Part shown: piece after piece, positions 57,900 through 64,000 of the stretch
Layout of the letters: each line of letters begins with the position of its first letter
Position numbering within the stretch: the stretch's first letter is position 1
Assembly: GCF_001051995.2 (NCBI RefSeq)
Contig: NZ_CP014646.1
Location: 1,116,001 to 1,180,000, forward strand
Length of the DNA: 64,000 nt
Source of the DNA: Thauera humireducens
GTDB lineage: Bacteria; Pseudomonadota; Gammaproteobacteria; Burkholderiales; Rhodocyclaceae
Reading direction: 5' to 3'
Program-made: the position numbers and the translations under genes
Notes under the pieces: generated by a model
The model's input: the letters and a program-made list of their open reading frames with translations, nothing else
The model's database searches: none
Told to the model about the DNA's origin: nothing

Positions 57900-59077
57900 G
57901 CACCCACGCCAACCTCGCCGAACTGAAGCAAGGCCAGCAGCAACGCAATCTCGCGGAGATGAAGCCGAAGGACCAGATCGCCTACCTGCTCAAGAGCCGG
58001 CAAGCAGAGATCCAGAAGATGCTGCCCAAGCACCTGAACGCCGAGCGCCTGCTCAAAGTCGCGCAGATCGCCGCCACGACGACGCCGGCCCTGGCGAAGT
58101 GTGACGTCCCGAGCCTCATCGGTGCGATCGGTCAGTGCGCGCAGATGGGCCTCGAGCCGAACACCGTGCTCGGTCACGCTTACCTGGTGCCGTTCAACAC
58201 CAAGCGCAAGGACGCCAACGGGAATGAGCGTTGGGTCAATTCGGTGCAAGTCATCATTGGCTACAAGGGGCTGATCGACCTCGCCCGCCGCAGTGGTCAG
58301 ATCGTCAGCATCGCTGCGCACGAGGTCTGCGTGGCCGACCACTTCGACATGGTCTACGGGCTGGACGAGAAGCTCGAGCACAAGCCCGCGCTCGGCGAGC
58401 GAGGCGACATCATCGGCTTCTACGCCGTGGCCAAGCTCAAGGACGGCGGTCATTGCTTCGAGTTCATGAGCCTGCACCAGGTGCGCGAAATCATGGCGGC
58501 CACCCAGAGCAAGGGCAAGTACGGCCCTTGGAAGGATCACTTCGTGGAGATGGGCCGCAAGACGGTGATCCGCCGGCTCGCGAAGTATCTGCCGCTCTCC
58601 ATCGAGTTTCAGACCGCCGCCGCACTCGACGGCATGGCCGAGGCCGGTCGCGATCAGCAGCTCGACACCTTCGACGGAGAGTTCTCGGTCGTCGCGGATG
58701 ACGAGGCGCCGATCGGTAGTGAGGGCTTCGATCCGCAGGACGACGAGCTCCGCCAGGTCGAACAGAAACAGTCGAACGCCATCCCGATGCAGGCACGCGT
58801 CCGAGCGGCAGAACACGTCGACGCCGAGACGGGCGAGATCCGCGAGTCGGCCGCCACTCAGCAACAGGACGACGGCGCCCCAGGCTTCGCCGACGCTCAC
58901 GCTGCGGTGCGCGCTGGCGACTTCGACATCGCGCGCGACATTGCCCGCAAGCTGCCCGACGCCCAGCGCCAGCAGATCGAGACGGCGATCGCCAACCTGG
59001 AAGGCGGCCAGCAAGACGAATCGCCTGCACGTGGCCGCGGCCGCCAGCGCGGTCAGGGCGGGCTGGGCCTCGACTGA
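57896..59077 (+). CDS. recT: RecT-family single-strand annealing recombinase
   Basis: A 393-residue protein. The RecT core covers residues about 20-270 (LPKHLNAERLLKVAQIAATT, LIGAIGQCAQMGLEPNTVLG, YKGLIDLARRSGQIVSIAAH, YGPWKDHFVEMGRKTVIRRL). The GTG at 57896 follows AAGGAG and overlaps the HNH stop. The C-terminal about 110 residues are a Gln/Asp-rich linker and the end RGRGRQRGQGGLGLD, longer than in E. coli RecT (269 residues). Confidence 0.92.
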   Translation: MSTHANLAELKQGQQQRNLAEMKPKDQIAYLLKSRQAEIQKMLPKHLNAERLLKVAQIAATTTPALAKCDVPSLIGAIGQCAQMGLEPNTVLGHAYLVPFNTKRKDANGNERWVNSVQVIIGYKGLIDLARRSGQIVSIAAHEVCVADHFDMVYGLDEKLEHKPALGERGDIIGFYAVAKLKDGGHCFEFMSLHQVREIMAATQSKGKYGPWKDHFVEMGRKTVIRRLAKYLPLSIEFQTAAALDGMAEAGRDQQLDTFDGEFSVVADDEAPIGSEGFDPQDDELRQVEQKQSNAIPMQARVRAAEHVDAETGEIRESAATQQQDDGAPGFADAHAAVRAGDFDIARDIARKLPDAQRQQIETAIANLEGGQQDESPARGRGRQRGQGGLGLD

Positions 59078-59174
59078 CCGATCCCCGGGGCTGCGGAGGG
59101 CGAGCATTCGCCAAGACGCGTTCGCAGGAGCGCCCGGTCGCCGAGCGCAGCCCCACCCAACACCCGAGGACGCC

Positions 59175-59375
59175 ATGAGCGAAACCGTTCAGGACCACTA
59201 CATCGAGGGCGACTTCGAAGTACTGCTCGATGACGCCGAAGCAAACGCCGGCAACGACTGGGAGGAGCAGTTCGTAGCTGACATGAAGGAGCGCTACCGG
59301 CAGTACGGCCGGCGCATGTTCATCAGCGCCGCCCAGCGCTCGCAGCTCGAGCGAATCGCCGACGACGAGGACTGA
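59175..59375 (+). CDS. Small acidic hypothetical protein
   Basis: A 66-residue protein (SETVQDHYIEGDFEVLLDDA, WEEQFVADMKERYRQYGRRM, ending RIADDED). GAGGA lies 5 bases before the ATG. It precedes the RdgC-FtsK-gamma gene by 3 bp. No family is assigned. Confidence 0.72.
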   Translation: MSETVQDHYIEGDFEVLLDDAEANAGNDWEEQFVADMKERYRQYGRRMFISAAQRSQLERIADDED

Positions 59376-59378
59376 CCC

Positions 59379-60635
59379 ATGATCCGCAACATTGTTGCCT
59401 ACCCCTTACCGCACGGCTGGCCGCATCTTGCGAATGAGACGGCAGATCTGCTGTCTCGCCGCAAGTTTCAGGGATGCGGCCCGCTGGACACCGTGCATAC
59501 CGGCTTCGTGCCGCCACGCGATGACGCCGAACTGTGCGAGGCCATCGCCGGCCGCTACCTCTTCTGCCATCAGCACGAGGAGAAGATCCTTCCCGCCTCG
59601 GTCGTCACCGAGTACGTCGAGATCAAGTGCGAGGAGATCGAGCAACAGCAAGGCTACAAGCCTGGGCGATCCCAACGGAAAACCATCAAGGAGGAGGTCA
59701 TTGCCGAGCTGCTTCCGCAGGCCTTCACCAAGAAGCGACGCACCCTCGCGTGGATCAACAGGGATCGCGGCTGGCTGATCATCGACGCGACAAGTGCAAA
59801 GCGTGCGGAGGATGTGCTCCAGGACATGCGACACGCGCTCGACACGATGCCGGTCGCGCTACTGAGCACCGAAATCAACCCCGCCCGCGCGATGCTCGGC
59901 TGGCTCGCTGACAACGAGGCCCCAGCACGCTTCACGATCGACTCCGACTGCGAACTCGTCTCCTTCGCCGAGGACGAGGGCATCGTCCGTTACTCCAACT
60001 GGGATCTGTCCGGCGAGGACGTGCAGTACCAGCTTTCCATTGGTCGAGCGCCCACCCTGCTCGGCCTCACGTTCGATGACCGCATCAGCTTCATCCTGAC
60101 GAACCGGCTCGAACTCAAGCGGATCGTGTTGCTCGACATCGTGACCGCGGGTCAGGACGAAGCAGACGACGCGGTCGCGAAGTTCGACGCCGATTTCACG
60201 CTGGTCGCCGCCGAGATTGAGGGCGCGCTGGAGGCGCTGGTCGGCGAGTTGGGTGGCCTGGCGAAAAAGGGTGATCCCGATCTCGTCGACATGGCCAACG
60301 GGGGCGCAGACCCTGGCCGTAGCACCGGTGATCTACGGCGTGAAGTGCGTTCGGCGTTCGAGAAGCTGGCCGAGGGTGTTGCAGCTGATGGCGGCAGCAT
60401 GACGTTCAGCACCGGAGACGGCCGGGTCATCGTTGGCGCGGGGAACGAGCACGACCCGCTGTATCCAGACGCCAAGCGGATCGTGCTCGAGCAACGCCGA
60501 CCTTCAATCTCCCTGGTCCAGCGTCATCTGCGAATCGGCTACAACCGCGCTGCACGCCTCATCGAGCAGATGGAGCGTGACGGCATTGTCTCCGCCATGC
60601 GTGCGGATGGCTCTCGAGAGGTACTTGCAGCATGA
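59379..60635 (+). CDS. RdgC-like protein fused to an FtsK-gamma winged helix
   Basis: A 418-residue protein. Residues 1-300 follow the RdgC family: [59 protein letters not shown] helix, and [20 protein letters not shown]. RdgC forms a DNA-encircling ring that limits RecA. Residues about 355-415 match the FtsK gamma domain ([40 protein letters not shown]), which in FtsK reads KOPS sites. The fusion adds sequence-specific DNA binding. The ATP-dependent motor of FtsK is absent. The stop overlaps the next ATG. Confidence 0.88.
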   Translation: MIRNIVAYPLPHGWPHLANETADLLSRRKFQGCGPLDTVHTGFVPPRDDAELCEAIAGRYLFCHQHEEKILPASVVTEYVEIKCEEIEQQQGYKPGRSQRKTIKEEVIAELLPQAFTKKRRTLAWINRDRGWLIIDATSAKRAEDVLQDMRHALDTMPVALLSTEINPARAMLGWLADNEAPARFTIDSDCELVSFAEDEGIVRYSNWDLSGEDVQYQLSIGRAPTLLGLTFDDRISFILTNRLELKRIVLLDIVTAGQDEADDAVAKFDADFTLVAAEIEGALEALVGELGGLAKKGDPDLVDMANGGADPGRSTGDLRREVRSAFEKLAEGVAADGGSMTFSTGDGRVIVGAGNEHDPLYPDAKRIVLEQRRPSISLVQRHLRIGYNRAARLIEQMERDGIVSAMRADGSREVLAA

Positions 60636-62437
60636 AAATCCATCACATTGCCGTCCAGAACTTTCTGGGCGCGCGAACCATAGACCTTCCGCTCATGCAG
60701 CCCGTGACGATCTTGTCCGGGATGAACGGCACCGGCAAGTCGTCGCTGCGTGACGCGATCAGCTTTGCGCTCACCGCCGATCTGTGCCGCATCTCGAAGA
60801 AGGGCGAAGCCGCGGCGCTCATCAGCGAAGGGGCGACGAACGCCCGGGTGTTCGTGCAGACCGACGAGCGCGACTTCGAAGTCACCATCTCCAAGGCCGG
60901 AAAGATCACCGACGGCGCCGCCGGCACCGAGCCACACGCAGCCCTCCCCTTCGTCCTCGACCCGTCTCGGCTTGCACGTCTGACCGATACCGAGCGCCGC
61001 GCCTTCCTGTTCAGCCTGCTGGGCATCGATTCCAGCCACAAGGCCATTGGCGAGCGCCTGACGCGCAAAGGCCTGGACGAGCAGAAGATCTCCGCCGTGC
61101 TGCCGGTGCTGCGCGCTGGCTTCGCTGCGGGCGAGAAGCACGCCAAGGAACTGGCATCTCAGGCCCGCGGTGCATGGAAGGCCGTGACCGGCGAAGCCTA
61201 CGGCGACAAGAAGGCCGAAGGCTGGCAGCCGGCCGCGGTTGATGTATCCGGCGACCCGGCGAAGAAGGCCGACCATGCCCGCGCCCAAGTTGGGGAGTGC
61301 GAGGTGCTGATCGCCAGCCTGCAGCAGCAGATCGGCGCAGCGCGGGCCGCCCGCCAAGCATTCGAGGCCGAGGCGATCCGCCGTGAACGGCTGCGCGATC
61401 AGGCCAAGATGGCCGATCGCATCCGCGACCGGCTCAAGACCGCCGAGGAGAACGTCGAAGCCTGCCGCGCGCAGCTCGCGGCGGCCGGCGGTGGCGAAGA
61501 CCCGCGCGCACCCGGCTCGTACCTGCTGCGTGGGCTGGCGAGCGTAACCGCGGAGTTCGTGGCAGTTGCTGATGACGTTGACCCCGAACTCACCAACCGC
61601 GCAAACGCCCACCTCGCCGAGTACCGCAAGCTCCACGGTGACCCGAACACGGAGCCCGGCGACCCGGCCCGCGCCGACGAGATCCGCCGAGGCCTACAGA
61701 CGGCCGAGTCCGGCGCCGCCAACGCCCGCCGAGACCTGGCCGCCGCAGAGGCTGCAGCCGCCGAACTCTCCGAGCTCGAGAAGACCCCGCTCGAAGCGCG
61801 GGCCAGCGTCGGCGACATCGAGGAGCAGCTGCGCGCACTCACCACCAAGCGCGACGAGTGGCGCGCAGATGAGCGCAAGTACCGTGAGGCAGCCGGAGAC
61901 GCCGAGCGCCGCGCCCAGCAGATCGAAGACGCCGCCCGCCACCACGCCGACGTGCAGCAGTGGTTGGCCATCGCAGACGCCCTATCGCCCGACGGCATCC
62001 AGGCCGAGATGATCGCCGAAGCGCTGGACCCGCTGAACGCAACGCTGGCCGAACATGCAGCACTCGCGCAGTGGCAGCCACCGCGCATCGGTCCCGACAT
62101 GCTCATCACGGTTGGGGGGCGGGCCTACAGCCTGTGCTCTGAAAGCGAGCGCTGGCGTGCCGATGCGCTGATCGCGCTCACGATTGCGCAGCTCTCAGGC
62201 CTGCGGTTCGTCGTGCTGGATCGGCTGGACGTGCTGGACGCCACCGGCCGCGAGGACGCGCTGTTCTGGCTCTCTGACCTGGCTGAGGCGGGGCAGATCG
62301 GCTCCGCCATCGTGCTGGCGACGCTCAAGAGCGCCCCGGCGGCCGCCGCACTGCCGGCGCATATCGCAAGTCACTGGATCGAGCGCGGCACCCTGATTGC
62401 CACCCACACCAACCAGCAAGCCCTGGAGGCAGCATGA
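60632..62437 (+). CDS. SMC/Rad50-like ATPase
   Basis: A 601-residue ATPase. The Walker A is [20 protein letters not shown] central coiled coil spans about 200-450. The C-terminal lobe has [20 protein letters not shown] (signature-like) and the Walker [14 protein letters not shown]. It resembles RecF/RecN/Rad50-type phage proteins that often accompany exonucleases. It is coupled to the RdgC-type gene by an ATGA overlap. A DEDDh exonuclease lies one gene downstream and could be the nuclease partner. Confidence 0.87.
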   Translation: MKIHHIAVQNFLGARTIDLPLMQPVTILSGMNGTGKSSLRDAISFALTADLCRISKKGEAAALISEGATNARVFVQTDERDFEVTISKAGKITDGAAGTEPHAALPFVLDPSRLARLTDTERRAFLFSLLGIDSSHKAIGERLTRKGLDEQKISAVLPVLRAGFAAGEKHAKELASQARGAWKAVTGEAYGDKKAEGWQPAAVDVSGDPAKKADHARAQVGECEVLIASLQQQIGAARAARQAFEAEAIRRERLRDQAKMADRIRDRLKTAEENVEACRAQLAAAGGGEDPRAPGSYLLRGLASVTAEFVAVADDVDPELTNRANAHLAEYRKLHGDPNTEPGDPARADEIRRGLQTAESGAANARRDLAAAEAAAAELSELEKTPLEARASVGDIEEQLRALTTKRDEWRADERKYREAAGDAERRAQQIEDAARHHADVQQWLAIADALSPDGIQAEMIAEALDPLNATLAEHAALAQWQPPRIGPDMLITVGGRAYSLCSESERWRADALIALTIAQLSGLRFVVLDRLDVLDATGREDALFWLSDLAEAGQIGSAIVLATLKSAPAAAALPAHIASHWIERGTLIATHTNQQALEAA

Positions 62438-63042
62438 GCAAGACCGGCCGACCGCCCAAGCCGCCGCTCTACGTTCTGCCGCACGGCATCGAGGTCATCG
62501 GCGAATACCCGCCGCGCGGCGCCAATAGGTACTGGCGCGTGCGCATACGGCCTCACCCGTTCTTCGATGGCGTGAAGGTGGTTCACGGTGGCTGCTACGT
62601 GCGTCGCAATCGCGTGATCTTGGCGTCGAAGCTCGGGCGCGCCCTCACGCAGGAAGAGCATGCCCACCACGACGATGAGGACCGCGGCAACGATGCCGCC
62701 GGAAACATTGAGCGGCTGACGCCGGCCGAGCACAACCGCCACCACAAGACAGGTGCAAAGCACACCGCTGAAGCGAAGCAGCGCATCAGTGCGGGCCTCA
62801 AGCGGGCCATCTCGGAAGGGGTGCGCCCGCCTCCTCCGCCTCCCAACTGGACAGGCAGGAAGCACACCGAAGAGGCGAAGGCGCGCATGTCTTCGACTCG
62901 CCGAGCGCTAATTTCGTCCGGCGCATTGCCGAAGTCCGTCCCGCCATCCGGCAAGGGGCGGCCCATGTCCGATAGCGCGAAGGAACGAATTCGTGCTGCC
63001 AAATTGGCCTACTGGGCCAGGAAGAAGGAGCAACACCTATGA
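62434..63042 (+). CDS. HNH endonuclease with NUMOD3-type repeats
   Basis: A 202-residue protein. The HNH core is VRRNRVILASKLGRALTQEE, AHHDDEDRGNDAAGNIERL and AEHNRHHKTG. Three NUMOD3-like DNA-binding repeats follow (KHTAEAKQRISAGLKRA; KHTEEAKARMSSTRRAL; PMSDSAKERIRAAKLAYWA). This is the standard layout of a free-standing homing endonuclease. It lies between the ATPase and the exonuclease and overlaps both neighbours by 4 bp. Confidence 0.88.
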   Translation: MSKTGRPPKPPLYVLPHGIEVIGEYPPRGANRYWRVRIRPHPFFDGVKVVHGGCYVRRNRVILASKLGRALTQEEHAHHDDEDRGNDAAGNIERLTPAEHNRHHKTGAKHTAEAKQRISAGLKRAISEGVRPPPPPPNWTGRKHTEEAKARMSSTRRALISSGALPKSVPPSGKGRPMSDSAKERIRAAKLAYWARKKEQHL

Positions 63043-63644
63043 AACCCATCCTGTTCTACGATTCGGAGACGCAATCGCTTCCGTTGTGGAATCAACCCAG
63101 CGATCACCCCGACCAGCCCCACATCGTCCAACTCGCTGCCCTTCTGGTCGATCCCGACACGCGCGAGTCCATCGCCAGCATGGACGTGATCGTGCGCCCC
63201 GATGGCTGGACGATTCCCGCCGATGTCGCGGCGGTGCACGGCATCACGACCGAGCGCGCAATCACCGTCGGCGTGTCCGAGAGCATTGCGCTCGGGCTCT
63301 TCATGGACCTGTGGCACGCCGCCGATTTTCGTGTCGGGCACAACGAGAGCTTCGACGCCAGAATCATCCGCATCGCCCAACACCGCTTCGAATGTGGCGA
63401 ACTCGACGTGTGGAAGGAAGGTCGCGCGGAGTGCACCGCCCGGTTGGCAACGCCCATCTGTGCCCTGCCGCCGACCGAGAAAATGAAGGCCGCCAAGCGC
63501 TTCCACCACAAGACGCCGAACCTGAGCGAGGCCTACCGTCACCTCACCGGCCGCGAGCTCGAGAACGCACACAGCGCAATGGCTGACGTACTCGCCTGCA
63601 GGGACGTATATTTCAACATCATCGACATGAAGGAAGCAGCATGA
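63039..63644 (+). CDS. DEDDh 3'-5' exonuclease
   Basis: A 201-residue RNase T/DnaQ-like exonuclease. ExoI motif: LFYDSETQSLP (Asp, Glu). ExoII: FRVGHNESFDARII (Asp). ExoIII: ENAHSAMADVLACRDVY (His, Asp). It is probably a DNA exonuclease acting with the recombination enzymes, or a trimming or proofreading enzyme of phage replication. It is coupled to both neighbours. Confidence 0.88.
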   Translation: MKPILFYDSETQSLPLWNQPSDHPDQPHIVQLAALLVDPDTRESIASMDVIVRPDGWTIPADVAAVHGITTERAITVGVSESIALGLFMDLWHAADFRVGHNESFDARIIRIAQHRFECGELDVWKEGRAECTARLATPICALPPTEKMKAAKRFHHKTPNLSEAYRHLTGRELENAHSAMADVLACRDVYFNIIDMKEAA

Positions 63645-63868
63645 AGGCCCCCAACTACACCGGCGAGGAAGTGCTCGCGATCCGCAAAAAGCTCCGTATG
63701 AACCAGATGGAGTTCTGGTGGCCCCTCGGCATCACGCAGAGCGGCGGCAGCCGCTACGAATCCGGCCGGAACATCCCGAAGACGGTGCAGAAACTACTGG
63801 CGATCGCCTATGGCACCGAGAAGCAGTCCGCCGCGGTTGTCGAAGCCCTGCGCAAACGCGACGCCTGA
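63641..63868 (+). CDS. XRE-like helix-turn-helix protein
   Basis: A 75-residue protein. The helix-turn-helix is VLAIRKKLRMNQMEFWWPLG and ITQSGGSRYESGRNIPKTVQ. The start overlaps the preceding stop. It closes the early operon before a terminator. It may control its own operon or replication. Confidence 0.78.
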   Translation: MKAPNYTGEEVLAIRKKLRMNQMEFWWPLGITQSGGSRYESGRNIPKTVQKLLAIAYGTEKQSAAVVEALRKRDA

Positions 63869-63892
63869 TCAGCCCCTAACCCACACCACCGA

Positions 63893-63916
63893 GCCCGGCC
63901 CCGCGCCGGGCTTTTT
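63893..63916 (+). terminator. Intrinsic terminator after the early operon
   Basis: GCCCGGC (63893-63899) pairs with GCCGGGC (63905-63911), followed by five T. Confidence 0.88.
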
Positions 63917-63930
63917 CATGGACGAACGAA

Positions 63931-64000
63931 ATGAACGCACGCGAACACCTCACCGTCGAGCAGGCGCTCGACGCCGCCCCTGGAATGCTCACTTCTGAAG
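63931..64000 (+). CDS. Partial hypothetical protein at the window edge
   Basis: An ATG at 63931 opens a frame MNAREHLTVEQALDAAPGML that runs off the window after 23 codons. It follows the terminator by 14 bp. Too short to identify. Confidence is limited to its being coding. Confidence 0.5.
   Translation, partial: MNAREHLTVEQALDAAPGMLTSE

Noticed and set aside
1..64000. CRISPR arrays and tRNA or rRNA genes
   Set aside because: No regularly spaced repeats were seen by eye, and no tRNA-like cloverleaf or rRNA segment was recognised, including near the presumed left junction.

Overview
The window is the left and central part of a GC-rich temperate podovirus-type prophage in a betaproteobacterial chromosome. 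A Thauera/Azoarcus-like host is my inference, from the end of a SuhB gene, a secreted PHB-depolymerase-type esterase and the first codons of a MutS gene. Bases 1 to about 1612 look chromosomal. The mutS reading frame opens at 1541, reads the conserved AHTPMMQQ start of MutS, then ends four codons later. I take about 1612 as the left prophage junction (attL). No integrase or right junction is seen, so both probably lie beyond 64000. Layout: 1705-2373 carries an SRAP gene on the minus strand with a canonical LexA box. 2805-15052 is one giant minus-strand virion gene of about 3,535 codons (polyvalent protein with ParB-like, adenine methyltransferase, HExxH and PLxRFG parts). It is split by an IS1182-type element with a CTCAG target duplication, so the prophage may be defective. 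15332-19204 is an accessory (moron) region: a low-GC SDH/ClpP-like protease cassette, a P22 immI-like module (divergent ribbon-helix-helix genes plus a Bro antirepressor) and a small exported protein. From 46859 down to 19201 the minus strand holds the late genes in order: small and large terminase, portal, an inserted XRE/ImmA pair, scaffold, N4-gp56-type capsid, decoration, adaptors, lysis genes, fibres and beta-propellers, internal proteins. Five copies of a 15-17 bp motif (minus strand CCCCTGTAGGGCTGG) sit just upstream of late transcription units. 46900-49568 is a minus-strand replication and recombination group (DUF1376, DUF6475-like, RusA). 49669-55200 is the immunity region: cro, cI with an S24 peptidase domain, and downstream of cI in the rexAB position a Cys-rich exported peptide and a cytosolic 5'-nucleotidase. 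These are followed by a convergent dTMP kinase, a two-TM protein and a DUF4145 protein. Four NTTAGG-N4-CCTA operators flank the cro/cI promoters (about 51000) and an early rightward promoter (about 55290). That promoter drives a leader with an intrinsic terminator and then the plus-strand early operon 55987-63868: Fe-S RecB-like exonuclease, RecT, two HNH endonucleases, an RdgC-FtsK-gamma fusion, an SMC/Rad50-like ATPase, a DEDDh exonuclease and an XRE protein. In outline: CI and the operators hold the early operon off; the Arc/Mnt-like proteins and Bro antirepressor probably tune that decision; recombination genes act early; the late minus-strand genes build the particle.
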